From positions 106,117 to 170,116 of the forward strand of contig UBJO01000001.1 of the NCBI GenBank assembly GCA_900465665.1: a stretch of DNA of 64,000 nt, read 5' to 3'. The position numbers and the translations under genes were made by a program. Shown in pieces: positions 43,210-52,568 of the stretch (the first letter of the stretch is position 1; each line of letters begins with the position of its first letter). The DNA comes from Hyphomicrobiales bacterium (GTDB taxonomy: Bacteria; Pseudomonadota; Alphaproteobacteria; Rhizobiales; Rhizobiaceae). The notes under the pieces are model-generated. The model was given only the letters and a program-made list of their open reading frames with translations. It was not told the DNA's origin and searched no databases.

Positions 43210-44493
43210 ATGCACATCAATCGACGTTCATTTGTGATGGGCTCCACCGGCGTGGCGACCAGCCTGGTACTCGGCGCCGGCATTCCGGCTTTCGCAGCTG
43301 ACATAAAGCTGCGCGCCGTTTGGTGGGGCTCGAACGATCGAGCAAAGCGCACGCTTGATGTCGCCAGGCTTTATCAAGGTAAGACGCCTGGCGTGTCGAT
43401 CATTGGCGAATCTCTTAGCGGGGACGGATACTGGACCAAGCTTGCGACACAAATGGCCGGGCGCTCCATCGCGGATGTGTTTCAGCTCGAGCCCGGAACA
43501 ATTTCAGACTACTCGAAGCGCGGCGCATGTCTGCCGCTCGATGAGTTCGTGCCCTCGATACTGAAGGTCGACACCCTCGGCAAGGACATACTCAAACTGA
43601 CGACCGTGGACGAAAAGCTCTACGGCGTCGGCCTTGGGCTCAACTCATTCGCGCTCTTCTTCGATCAGACCGCATTCCAAAAAGCAGGAATTCCGTCGCC
43701 CACACCCGACCTCACTTGGGATGAATACGCCAAGCTGGCGGTCGAACTCACAAAGGCGGTCGGTAAGACCAATTACGCGGGCGGCCCGTACGGCGCGCGC
43801 TACACCTATGTGTTCGATGCCTGGCTGCGCCAGCGTGGCAAGAGCCTTTACAAGGAGGCTGCGCTTGGCTTTGACGTCGAGGACGCCAAGGAGTGGTACA
43901 GCTTCTGGGAGGATCTGCGGAGGAAGGGCGGCACCGTTGCGGCCGACGTGCAGACACTGGACCAGAACACAATTGACACCAATTGCCTCGCGCTCGGCAA
44001 GTCAGCAATGGGCATGGCCTATTCCAATCAGCTCGTCGGCTACCAGCTCCTCTCGAAGAACAAGCTGGCCATCACCATGCTTCCACGCCAGAGAAAAGGT
44101 GGGCCATCAGGCCATTACTATCGCCCTGCTCTCATCTGGAGCGTCGGCGCGACCACGAAGAACGGCGAAGCCGCCGCACAGTTCATCAGCTTCTTCGTCA
44201 ACGACCCGGAGGCCGGCAAAATCCTGGGGGTCGAACGCGGCGTGCCACTGTCGCCGGCGGTACGCGAGGCGATTTTGCCGAACCTGAATCCGACGGAGCA
44301 GGACACCGTGAGATACGTCAACCTGCTCAAGGATCAGGTGGGCGACTACCCGGCACCCGCGCCTTTGGGATCAACGGAATTCGACCAGCGCGTCCTGCGC
44401 CCGATCGCCGACGAGCTTGCGTTCGAGCGTACAACCCCCGCCGAAGCGGCGACACGGCTGGTCGAGGAGGGGAAAGCCACGATCCGGAGCTGA
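43210..44493 (+). CDS. Sugar ABC transporter binding protein (SBP_bac_1), Tat-type signal
   Basis: A 427-residue periplasmic protein. NRRSFVMGSTGVATSLVLGA is a twin-arginine signal peptide with cleavage near AFA-AD. The mature part has the family-1 pattern: LRAVWWGSNDRAKRTLDVAR, LATQMAGRSIADVFQLEPGT, NSFALFFDQTAFQKAGIPSP, SFFVNDPEAGKILGVERGVP. Family members bind oligosaccharides or uronides. No permease genes follow; a ThuA-like gene and then debris are found instead. The transporter is incomplete here unless permeases are encoded elsewhere. It is divergent from the LacI/DUF2264 operon. Confidence 0.87.
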   Translation: MHINRRSFVMGSTGVATSLVLGAGIPAFAADIKLRAVWWGSNDRAKRTLDVARLYQGKTPGVSIIGESLSGDGYWTKLATQMAGRSIADVFQLEPGTISDYSKRGACLPLDEFVPSILKVDTLGKDILKLTTVDEKLYGVGLGLNSFALFFDQTAFQKAGIPSPTPDLTWDEYAKLAVELTKAVGKTNYAGGPYGARYTYVFDAWLRQRGKSLYKEAALGFDVEDAKEWYSFWEDLRRKGGTVAADVQTLDQNTIDTNCLALGKSAMGMAYSNQLVGYQLLSKNKLAITMLPRQRKGGPSGHYYRPALIWSVGATTKNGEAAAQFISFFVNDPEAGKILGVERGVPLSPAVREAILPNLNPTEQDTVRYVNLLKDQVGDYPAPAPLGSTEFDQRVLRPIADELAFERTTPAEAATRLVEEGKATIRS

Positions 44494-44564
44494 TATCGTG
44501 CCAACCTCCGTTGCCGGCGCGCCATGGCCCCGGCAGTTACGCGCATTAGAGATAAGGAAAGATC

Positions 44565-45209
44565 ATGCGCAAGGCGATCATCGTTTGGGGCGGCTGGAAG
44601 GGCCATGAGCCGGAACAGTGCGCCGGCATTGTCGCCGGCCTTCTTGCCGCAGACGGCTTCCAGACCGAAGTCACCAATGATCTCGGCATCTTCGGTTCAC
44701 CGCGGCTTGCTCAGGCAGATCTTCTCGTGCCGGTGATTACCGGTGAAAGCCTCGAAAACGCCCATGCCGACGCCCTGCTGGAAGCCGTACGCGGCGGCCT
44801 CGGACTTGGCGGACATCATGGCTCGCTCGCGACCTCATTCAAGGAAAGCGCCCCGTTCCGGTATGTCTCGGGTGTCACCTGGGTCGCCCATCCCGGCAAC
44901 ATCACCAACTTTCGCGTGGCGGTTACCCGCCCGCAAGACCCGGTGATGCAGGGCATTCCAGATTTCGACTATCGGTCCGAGCAATATTACCTGCACTACG
45001 ACCCCTCGATCGAAATCCTCGCCTCCACCACCTTCACCGGCGAACACGATCCGGCGACCAACAACGTCACGATGCCGGTCGTCTTCAAGCGACGATTTGG
45101 TGCAGGCCGCGTTTTTTATACCGCCCTCGGTCACATCGCAGCCGAGTTCGAACATGCTCAGATGCGGCTGATACTGCGGCGCGGCTTGAACTGGGTCGCA
45201 CGCCGCTAG
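44565..45209 (+). CDS. ThuA-like domain protein
   Basis: A 214-residue protein. GWKGHEPEQCAGIVAGLLAA, GGLGLGGHHGSLATSF and RFGAGRVFYTALGHIAAEF are typical of the ThuA (trehalose-utilisation type, class I glutamine amidotransferase-like) fold. No signal peptide is visible. ThuA of S. meliloti works with ThuB in disaccharide oxidation, probably acting on 3-keto sugars. Here it follows a binding protein gene by 71 bases, preceded by AAGGAAAG, and no ThuB-like dehydrogenase is adjacent; the nearest oxidoreductase is the 2-hydroxyacid dehydrogenase on the other strand. Confidence 0.85.
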   Translation: MRKAIIVWGGWKGHEPEQCAGIVAGLLAADGFQTEVTNDLGIFGSPRLAQADLLVPVITGESLENAHADALLEAVRGGLGLGGHHGSLATSFKESAPFRYVSGVTWVAHPGNITNFRVAVTRPQDPVMQGIPDFDYRSEQYYLHYDPSIEILASTTFTGEHDPATNNVTMPVVFKRRFGAGRVFYTALGHIAAEFEHAQMRLILRRGLNWVARR

Positions 45210-46279
45210 CAAACCCTAAGAGTGACATCAAAGGAACCTGATTGCAATGAGGCCGCGCGATTAAGCGCCGATCTAGGATCGATGCCGACCGACTGCGCGC
45301 GGGGTTGGGAGCGTGACCTAGGTGCTTATAATAGCCGACAGCGCCGAACGACCGGCCGTGACAAGCGGTGAAGAGCAATAGCGGAATGGGGCATCGATAT
45401 GAGCAACGTTTGAGGAAAGCATCGGCGTTCTTCAAGACGACGGCGCTTAGACCAGCGTTATGTCATTACTGGCAAGCCGATCCGGACACCGGTACCTTCA
45501 CCTAGGGTTTCCAGCGGTATCGCCAGCATCAAACCGACAGTGCCCTATATGGTATGCTCGCCTGCTAAGACCAAAAGGGGGGGCCGATAGCGCCCAATGG
45601 GGTCATGAGCCTTGACAGCCCTGGGCTTTAATGTGAAGGCCTTCTCCGGTCAGCATTGCCATCAATACGTGCAAATACTCAATGCCGTCGGACTTCCATC
45701 CTAGCTACTAAGCTTCACAATCGACCTCGCGCGCGGCACCGACTGTATCTTGCGCTCCAAGGGCGAAACTGGCGCCGTCCCTAGGCAGCTCCCGTAGCCG
45801 TCATGCTTCTGTCGAAGGCTCGTGCCCAGAAGAAGATGCCATCGGCCGCACGACGCTAATCGCATAAAAGCTCGAATACACGTCTGGCCCCGATCCTCCC
45901 GAAGAGGGCGTGTGGCATGTGGCGGCGTTCCGACCTGGCCTTGCAGGCATTCATAGCCATCAGTCCGAAGGGCGACCAGATCGTCTCCAATTTCCTGGCC
46001 ACCCACCCGCCGTAACTCTGCCAACGGCCCTTCCCCTGACATCTATGGGGGCGATGGGATCTTATTCCAAAGCACTTTTGCATCTAACCCATTGTGTTGC
46101 GGTTGGTGGAGAGCAATTTTGTCGGCTGGGCCACCTTTGCAGCGTGTGTAAAATCTTCTGTGAAAAGATTGGTTGGCTTTCCCTCGGCATTCATTTGCAA
46201 AGGGGGAGTTAGGCAGCCACTGCAGATGCACCGGCCGTGGGCCAACGCTGGCAAAGCGCCCGAGCGTTGGAATTTCGAT
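45210..46279. other. About 1.07 kb without a recognisable gene
   Basis: Stop codons are frequent in all frames. The longest frames (45701-46042 and 45910-46212) are unlike known families and lack ribosome binding sites. Composition becomes less GC-rich than in the flanking operons. It separates the ThuA gene from the 3' end of the sugar operon on the other strand. I saw no inverted terminal repeats of an insertion sequence. It may be eroded remains of the permease genes missing from the preceding unit, but no homology is visible to support that. Confidence 0.5.
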
Positions 46280-47344
46280 TTATGCAGACGCGATCCGGCG
46301 TCCAGTCTCCTGATCGAAGAAGTGCACGCTGCCGCTGGCAAGCGAAAGGTATAGCCGGCTCGCAATGTCGAATTGCGGTCGTTCGCGCAAGACGACGGAG
46401 ACGAGCCGGTCGCCGAGGCGCGTCTCCACGAAGGTTTCCGCCCCCGTCGGCTCGATATTCTCGATAACGGCTTCGAGCTCGCCCTCGGTAACGAGCGCGA
46501 TTTCTTCGGGACGCTTGCCGATCAGTACCGTCTGCCCCTCGCGGACGCTCGCGGGTGCTTTCAGCCCTGTCCCCTTGCCGGTCTGCAGCACAAGATCGCC
46601 CAACCGGGCGACCGCCGGAAACAGGTTCATGGCCGGGGAGCCGATAAACTGTGCCACGAAAGCATTCGCGGGGCGATCGTAAAGCTCGAGTGGCGAACCC
46701 ACCTGCTCGATCTTACCAGCCTGCATGACGACAATACGATCGGCCATAGTCATTGCTTCGATCTGATCGTGGGTGACATAGATCATCGTCGTCCCGAGGC
46801 GGCGATGCAGCGACTTGATCTCGCCGCGCATTTGCACGCGCAGCTTGGCATCAAGATTGGAAAGTGGCTCGTCGAATAGAAAGACCTGCGGTTTGCGCAC
46901 GATCGAGCGGCCCATGGCCACACGCTGACGCTGGCCGCCGGACAAGGCCTTCGGCTTGCGCTGGAGCAGCGGAACCAACCCGAGGATCTCGGCCGCCTCA
47001 CGCACCTTCTTCTGCTTCTCATCCTTGCTGGCGCCCGCCAGTGCCAGGGAGAACGCCATGTTTTCCTCGACGGTCATATGCGGATAAAGCGCGTAATTCT
47101 GGAAAACCATAGAGATATCGCGGCTCTTCGGCGGCAGGTTGTTCACCACCTTGTTGCCGATTGATATTTCGCCGCCGGAGATCTCTTCCAGACCGGCGAT
47201 CATCCGCAGCAGCGTTGACTTCCCGCAGCCCGATGGGCCGACGAGGACGACGAACTCGCCCTCCTTGAAGCTTGCCTCAATGCCGTGAATGACCTCAGCG
47301 CTTCCGTAGCGCTTGACGACCTTGTCGATTGTTACGCTGGCCAT
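46280..47344 (-). CDS. Sugar ABC transporter ATPase (UgpC/MalK-like)
   Basis: A 354-residue protein. Walker A is GPSGCGKSTLLRMIAGLEEI (~residue 36), Q-loop FQNYALYPHMTVEENM, signature LSGGQRQRVAMGRSIV, Walker B VFLFDEPLSNLDAKLR, switch His in VTHDQIEAMTMADRI. A C-terminal TOBE-like regulatory domain follows (IGKRPEEIALVTEGELEAVI). This is the standard UgpC/MsmK-type ATPase of CUT1 sugar importers. It is the last gene of the LacI-led operon starting at 53597. It is separated by 11 bases from the ADP-ribosylglycohydrolase-like gene. Confidence 0.92.
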   Translation of the reverse strand: MASVTIDKVVKRYGSAEVIHGIEASFKEGEFVVLVGPSGCGKSTLLRMIAGLEEISGGEISIGNKVVNNLPPKSRDISMVFQNYALYPHMTVEENMAFSLALAGASKDEKQKKVREAAEILGLVPLLQRKPKALSGGQRQRVAMGRSIVRKPQVFLFDEPLSNLDAKLRVQMRGEIKSLHRRLGTTMIYVTHDQIEAMTMADRIVVMQAGKIEQVGSPLELYDRPANAFVAQFIGSPAMNLFPAVARLGDLVLQTGKGTGLKAPASVREGQTVLIGKRPEEIALVTEGELEAVIENIEPTGAETFVETRLGDRLVSVVLRERPQFDIASRLYLSLASGSVHFFDQETGRRIASA

Positions 47345-47355
47345 CCTGCCCCTCC

Positions 47356-49446
47356 CTACGCTGCGCCGATTGCGATGCGCGTGGCCGACAATGCGCCTTG
47401 ATGGATGATGAGACCGGCAGAGCCGCCCTCGAAAGCCTCATCCTCGGCTTCGACGACGATATTGCCGACACGCGCCTCAAAATGACAGCGCTTGGCCGAC
47501 ACCCTCAGCGTAAAGGCTTTCTCGAATTCGACGCCGAGCGCGACGGAGGCAAGCACCTTGCGATCCTCATCCTTGCACCTGACGATCTGCAACTCACCAG
47601 CGCGTGTGACCAGCGCCGCGTAGTATCGGCGCTGGCCTTGCGAGCGAAACACCAGGCCGCCGTGATCGCCGAGATGCAGTATCAAATCCGCCTCGATCGA
47701 ATAATCCGTCCAGTCGCGCGTGCCCTGCATGATCATGCCGTCGCCGCGGTTCTGGCTAATGCGGAAATCCTGCGGGAAATGCTTGGAGAAGAAATGCACA
47801 TTGCTCACCCAGGCGCGGCGCCAGAAATCACCGGCACCTTCCGGCCGACGAAATGTCACCGACGGGCACCCGTCCCAGGTCAAGCTGTCGATTACGACAC
47901 GACCGTTCGCCCTGCCGTCAGCCGTCGTCAGCACCAGGCCAACCTCGGCGATCGGCTGGTATCCGGTCTCCGGCACTATCCATGAGAGCGAGGCGGATGC
48001 GCCGGCTGCCAGCAACTCGCCATTCGGCATGTCGATGGTGACAAGGTTGTCCGTCCCGTCATAGTGACGGACGCGCAGTTTGGCTTCGACGATGCCCCTG
48101 TTGCCTGCATCGGCGCTGACACGCGCCTTGAGCACCTGGCCGGCATGAATGCGCGGGCTGGCCATCAGATCATAGGTGCGCATCTTCGTCACTTCGGCCG
48201 GCGTAAACACAGGTGTGGTGGTTGCCGCCTCGCGGCCTGGAGCAAGTGCCGAAAAATCGATCGCCAGACCATTGCCGGTGCCGCTCACCTTGAGATCGGC
48301 AAGCGCGGTATCGGCCGCTTGCGGACGGAAGCCCTGAACGGAACCCGGCAGCGAGAAGTGGAACTTGGCACCGTCCTTGGGCGCCGGTTCGGCGGCTTGA
48401 CCGGCAAGCTTGCGGCCGAGATTGGCAAGCCAGAGAGCGACATCGACCGCATCGGCGATCGAGCGGCCACCGTCGGCCGTCGACATGTAGAGCCGGTCGG
48501 CAACCGGGCCGCGCCAATCCGGGCCAGCGTCCAGCCCCTCGAGACCAAGCATGATGCCATGCAGGCAACCGAGATTGCCGGCGTTGCAATCCGTATCCCA
48601 GCCGGACGTGTTGACGATCATCTGTCCGCGTTGAAAATCATGCGGGGCATGCAGGAGCGCCATGATCATCAACGCATGGTTCGGAACGACATGGCAATTG
48701 CCCGGATACTTGTCGTAGCCGTAGTTGTCTTCGATCCTTTGGCGGGTTTCGTCCCAATCCTCGTTACCGGATGTCCAGTGGCGGATATCGGCGACCAGCT
48801 TGGCGATCAGGCTATCCTTCGGAATATAAGACAGACCGGTGTCCAGCAGATGGTTGACATCCTTGCTGACGAAGGCTTCCGCCTCCATCGCAGCCCAAAG
48901 CACCGCGGCATGGACAGCTTCACCGTCGTGGCTGACCGAACCCGCCGCACGCGCTAGCTTTGCGGCCTGCGCCGGATTGCCGGGAGACACGAGCGCCCAG
49001 CCGTCGATGAAAATCTGAGCGCCGATCTGTTCGGCGACCGTTGCGCCATTTGTCTCGATCGAGCCGGAGGCGGGTGCGGGAATACCGCGCTTCAGGTTGA
49101 GCCAGGCCGTGTGTTCGGTCGAGTTGCCGGCTCCGCCCCACCAGAGGATCGAGCGCTCCTCGATGATGTAATTCAGCCAGGCCTTGCCGATATCCTCGGC
49201 GGAAAGGTCGGGCGAGATGCCGTAATCGTCGAGCGCGCGCGGGAAGGCGAAGGTGCCGCCGACATCGTCGTCGGTGACGACGAGCGGATCACCCAGTCGT
49301 TCGTGGACGTAGTAGGTGATTGGTCCGAGCTTCTGGAGAATATCCTTGTAGCGCCAGTTTTCGAACGGGCGACCGAGATAGACACCGATCAACTTGCCGA
49401 GAACGCCGGCGTAGACACGGTTGTTGTAGTCTGCAGGTATGGACAT
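47356..49446 (-). CDS. ADP-ribosylglycohydrolase-like protein with C-terminal LamG-like domain
   Basis: A 696-residue protein with no signal peptide. Residues 1-~360 are an ADP-ribosylglycohydrolase-type domain. The two metal motifs are visible as T58-D59-D60 (VTDDDVGGTF) and GWDTDCNAGN (282-291, D284/D286), with SHDGEAVHAAV near 172. The N-terminal GD motif of DraG enzymes is replaced by GKLIGVYLGRPFE. Residues ~560-696 look like a jelly-roll (TDYSIEADLILHLGDHGGLV FRSQ). It is the only apparent enzyme in a sugar importer operon, so it probably hydrolyses a glycosidic bond in the imported compound rather than modifying proteins. The substrate is unknown. Confidence 0.83.
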   Translation of the reverse strand: MSIPADYNNRVYAGVLGKLIGVYLGRPFENWRYKDILQKLGPITYYVHERLGDPLVVTDDDVGGTFAFPRALDDYGISPDLSAEDIGKAWLNYIIEERSILWWGGAGNSTEHTAWLNLKRGIPAPASGSIETNGATVAEQIGAQIFIDGWALVSPGNPAQAAKLARAAGSVSHDGEAVHAAVLWAAMEAEAFVSKDVNHLLDTGLSYIPKDSLIAKLVADIRHWTSGNEDWDETRQRIEDNYGYDKYPGNCHVVPNHALMIMALLHAPHDFQRGQMIVNTSGWDTDCNAGNLGCLHGIMLGLEGLDAGPDWRGPVADRLYMSTADGGRSIADAVDVALWLANLGRKLAGQAAEPAPKDGAKFHFSLPGSVQGFRPQAADTALADLKVSGTGNGLAIDFSALAPGREAATTTPVFTPAEVTKMRTYDLMASPRIHAGQVLKARVSADAGNRGIVEAKLRVRHYDGTDNLVTIDMPNGELLAAGASASLSWIVPETGYQPIAEVGLVLTTADGRANGRVVIDSLTWDGCPSVTFRRPEGAGDFWRRAWVSNVHFFSKHFPQDFRISQNRGDGMIMQGTRDWTDYSIEADLILHLGDHGGLVFRSQGQRRYYAALVTRAGELQIVRCKDEDRKVLASVALGVEFEKAFTLRVSAKRCHFEARVGNIVVEAEDEAFEGGSAGLIIHQGALSATRIAIGAA

Positions 49447-49459
49447 CAGAAGCTCCTTG

Positions 49460-50293
49460 TCAGCCCTTCACCGAACCGCCGGCCATTCCTTCGATGAAAT
49501 GGCGCTGCAGCAGGATGAAGAGAATTACTATGGGTAGAATGATGATGAGGGCCGCCGCCATGATCTCGCCCCAGTCGGACGAGTACTGGCCGGACAGCAG
49601 GAAGAAAGAAACGACGGCCGTCAGCCTCTCCTGATCCTGCAGGAAGGTGGTTGCGATCAGAAACTCGTTCCACGAGTAAAGCCCGATGATCAAAGCGACG
49701 GTTAGGATGCCCGGCGAGACGATCGGCAGGAAGACGCGCCGGAACACCTGCCAGTGCGTCGCCCCGTCGATCAAAGCGGCCTCCTCAAGCTCCTTGGGAA
49801 CAGCGAGAAAATAGGTGCGCAAAAGCATGATGGCGAAGGGCGAGTAGACCGCCGTGTAGATGAAAGACACGGCTATCGGATTGTTGATCAACCCGAAGCG
49901 CGCGAAGCCGAAGTAGAGGGGAAAGAGGAAGAGCTGGATTGGCGCCGTGGTGCTTGCCAGGAGATAGAAAGTGAGGATCTTCCACGTCTTGATCTTGCGG
50001 CGGGCGAGAACATAGGCCGTCAGCGAACCTGTGGTGCAGACGAGGATGATCGTCATGCCGGTCAGCACCGCAGAATTGAGGAGCGTGCGGCCGAAGTTGG
50101 CATCCGACCATGCGCGGGTAAAGTTGTCCCAACGCAGTTCCGACGGCCAGGCAAGCGGATTTTGCACGATCTCGGCGGACGCCTTCAGCGAATTCAGGAC
50201 CATCAGCACGATCGGAAACAGCGTGATGATCAGCAGCAACGACAGCGTCGCATAGACGAGGGTCAGCGTGATGCGGCTCTCGGTCATGTTCAT
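49460..50293 (-). CDS. Sugar ABC transporter permease (MalG-like)
   Basis: A 277-residue permease with six helices. The EAA loop is TYFLAVPKELEEAALIDGAT HWQVFRRVFLPIVSPG; the C-terminus is LLQRHFIEGMAGGSVKG, characteristic for the CUT1 MalG partner. It overlaps the MalF-like gene by 4 bases. It functions with that permease, which however carries a frameshift, and with the UgpC-like ATPase downstream. Confidence 0.91.
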   Translation of the reverse strand: MNMTESRITLTLVYATLSLLLIITLFPIVLMVLNSLKASAEIVQNPLAWPSELRWDNFTRAWSDANFGRTLLNSAVLTGMTIILVCTTGSLTAYVLARRKIKTWKILTFYLLASTTAPIQLFLFPLYFGFARFGLINNPIAVSFIYTAVYSPFAIMLLRTYFLAVPKELEEAALIDGATHWQVFRRVFLPIVSPGILTVALIIGLYSWNEFLIATTFLQDQERLTAVVSFFLLSGQYSSDWGEIMAAALIIILPIVILFILLQRHFIEGMAGGSVKG

Positions 50294-51131
50294 TGTTCGA
50301 ACTCCGATGCTTGCGCGCGGATATAGAGGACAGTGGCAGCCAGCCCGAAGAGACTGATGACGACGGAAACGGCGGCCGCCTTGCCGACGGCGAGATCGTA
50401 GAAGGCCGAGCGATAGGCCAGCGTCGACAGCACCTCGGACGAATAGGCGGGACCACCCTGGGTAAGGATGTAGACGAAGTCGAAGACGAGGAAGGACCAG
50501 ATGACGGTCATGATCATCATCAGCGTGATGGTCGGCATGATGCCCGGAAGCAGTACGTAGCGGATCATCTGGAAGAAGGTCGCGCCCTCGATGCGGGCCG
50601 CCTCGATCTGTTCAGCCGGCACCTGGCGAAGGGCGGCGAAGAAGATGACGCACAGGAAACCCCACCAGTGCCACAGATCTACGACGGCAATGCCGTAAAG
50701 CGCGCTCGACGTCTCTGTCAGCGGGTTGGCAATTTACCCAACCGCTGGAGAAGGCCCGTAACACCCGTCACCGGCGAATAGATCATGCCCTGCCAGACGC
50801 GGCCGGTAATGGCCGTGGCTATGATAACTGGGAGGAAGTAGATGACCTGGAACGTGTTGGAGCCACGACGGGCAACCAAAAGCATGGTCGCCGCCAAGAG
50901 ACCCATGCCGATCGGCACCGTCAGGAAGATGATCGTCCAGATGATGTTGTTGGTGAGCGCCGTCCAGAACACGCTGTCGTCCCACAGCGCCGCGAAATTG
51001 TCCAACCCGACGAAAACAGGTGTGCTGATGCCGTCCCATTCGAAGAAGGCGAGCGCCACCGTCAACAACGCCGGAATGGCGATGATCACGATGTTTATGA
51101 TGAGGGTCGGCAGAACATAGAGTCTGTGCAT
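50290..51131 (-). pseudogene. Sugar ABC transporter permease (MalF-like), single frameshift
   Basis: From ATG 51131 (MHRLYVLPTLIINIVIIAIP), behind AAAAGG, the frame encodes the first half of a MalF-like permease to TGLLQRLGK at ~50737, then stops at 50718. The other half continues in a shifted frame as IANPLTETSSALYGIAVVDL WHWWGFL and the EAA loop PAEQIEAARIEGATFFQMIR, ending at 50290 with a 4-base overlap to the next permease. All helices and the EAA loop are present, so a single-base indel at ~50735-50740 is the only defect. It could be a recent mutation, a sequencing error or programmed shifting; the site (GGTAAATT) is not a classical slippery heptamer. Confidence 0.82.
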
Positions 51132-51159
51132 GTGTATTACCTTTTCGGGCATGATCCGG

Positions 51160-51219
51160 CCTGCCCCGCCACCGGAAACCGGTGGAAGGCGGGCAGGAGG
51201 CGCGCGCTAAGCGCGCCTC
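51160..51219 (-). other. Two tandem stem-loops between binding-protein and permease genes
   Basis: The first repeat pairs CCTGCCCCGCCACCGG (51160-51175) with CCGGTGGAAGGCGGGCAGG (51179-51197), with a small internal mismatch. The second pairs GAGGCGCGC (51197-51205) with GCGCGCCTC (51211-51219). They lie in the 100-base gap after the binding-protein stop. They are probably stabilisers or attenuators that favour binding-protein expression. Confidence 0.7.
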
Positions 51220-51231
51220 ACAAGGTCCTGA

Positions 51232-52548
51232 TCAGCGAGCCGGGACGGCAGGCGCCTTTCCGGCCTTGGATTCCTTCTGGAAGGACTCGTCGAGCTTGGT
51301 CAGATAGTCCGTTGGCGAAATCTTCTTCAGCCAGACTTCCTCAATGCCGTTGATGATGTAGCTATCGGTCGCTGGCGGCAGGAAGGTCCAGGTAGTGTAG
51401 CCGTATTTCCCGTCGGCAACCGAGACAGAGAGGTTCTTCATCGTCTCGGTAAAGAGCGGGGTCACCTCGCTCGCCATCTTGACGCTCGATATATCCTTGA
51501 GCGGGATATTCCACTCGCCCTGCCAGGCGGAGTTCATCGTGCCGTAGACTTCAGGCGAGAAGACGTAGTTGATCACCGTGGCCGCACCTTCGGGGTTCTT
51601 CGCCTTGGTCGCGATCGAGAAGGTCGAGCCGATGCCGAGCGGGAAGATCGGATCGCCGGACGCACTCGGGAAGCCGACGAAGCCAGCCTCGGAGCCGGCC
51701 TTCTTGCCGTAAGTCGCGACGTTCTGGAACTGCCATGTGCCGGTCGGCATCATGCCGGCCTTTCCGGAGGCCATCGCGTCAGCCGCCTGCTCGCTGCTGG
51801 TCAGCGAGAAGTAGTTCTTGCCGAAATAGCCCTTCTGCCACCACGAGTTCAGGCGGTCGATCGACTTGACGAAAGGCTCGGCCGTCCAGGGCATTTCGCC
51901 ACGCAACGCCTTGTTGAGATTGTCGGGACCAGCGACGGAGTTGAGCGCCAGCGTCACGAACCATTCATTGGCGCCGCGCCAATCGGCGTTGCCGGCAGCG
52001 AAAGGCGTGATGCCTTCTTTCAACATCGCGTCGGCGAGCGTTTCCATCTCGTCGAGCGTTTTGGGCGCCTGCCAGCCGTGCTTTTCAAACAAGGTCTTGT
52101 TGTAGAAAAGACCGACGGTTTCGTAAGTCTTCGGTAGCGCATAGAGCTTGCCGTTATACTCGCCCATTTTCAGGAAGACCGGCAGGATGCGATCCTGCCA
52201 CTTATACTTGGCGGCATAGTCGTCGAGCGGCATGAGCTGGCCCGACTGGGCCATTGGCGCGACATAGCTCGGACCCGCCGTGTAGACGACATCGGGGCCG
52301 TTGCCCGAAAGCATGGCGACACGCAGCTGCTTGTCGAGCTCGGTGCCGCGGTAGTCGATCTTCAGGCTCTGCTCTGGATTGGCCTTGTCGAAGAGCTCGA
52401 CGATATTCTCCTTGATCAGCTTCTGCTGATCGGGGGTCGCCTGCTCATACCACCAGGTCACGCGATCCTGGGCGGCGGCGATCTGAGCGGCGCCGATGAC
52501 GATGGCGGCAGCGGCAAGCAGTTTCAACTTCATCTTGGTCATATTCAT
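51232..52548 (-). CDS. Sugar ABC transporter binding protein (SBP_bac_1)
   Basis: A 438-residue periplasmic protein with a Sec signal peptide (MKLKLLAAAAIVIGAAQIAA, cleavage after AAA-Q). Family-1 motifs: VTWWYEQATPDQQKLIKENI, LRVAMLSGNGPDVVYTAGPS, YALPKTYETVGLFYNKTLFE, MASGKAGMMPTGTWQFQNVA. AAAGGGAGG lies upstream of the ATG. It follows the LacI gene by 20 bases and so shares its promoter. Ligand unknown; CUT1 proteins usually bind di- or oligosaccharides or glycosides, consistent with a hydrolase in the same operon. Confidence 0.9.
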   Translation of the reverse strand: MNMTKMKLKLLAAAAIVIGAAQIAAAQDRVTWWYEQATPDQQKLIKENIVELFDKANPEQSLKIDYRGTELDKQLRVAMLSGNGPDVVYTAGPSYVAPMAQSGQLMPLDDYAAKYKWQDRILPVFLKMGEYNGKLYALPKTYETVGLFYNKTLFEKHGWQAPKTLDEMETLADAMLKEGITPFAAGNADWRGANEWFVTLALNSVAGPDNLNKALRGEMPWTAEPFVKSIDRLNSWWQKGYFGKNYFSLTSSEQAADAMASGKAGMMPTGTWQFQNVATYGKKAGSEAGFVGFPSASGDPIFPLGIGSTFSIATKAKNPEGAATVINYVFSPEVYGTMNSAWQGEWNIPLKDISSVKMASEVTPLFTETMKNLSVSVADGKYGYTTWTFLPPATDSYIINGIEEVWLKKISPTDYLTKLDESFQKESKAGKAPAVPAR

Positions 52549-52568
52549 TCCTCCCTTTGTTCGATGGA

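Noticed and set aside
50730..50745. Programmed ribosomal frameshift in the MalF-like gene
   Set aside because: No classical slippery heptamer or downstream pseudoknot was seen, and the family is not known to use frameshifting; mutation or sequence error is more likely.
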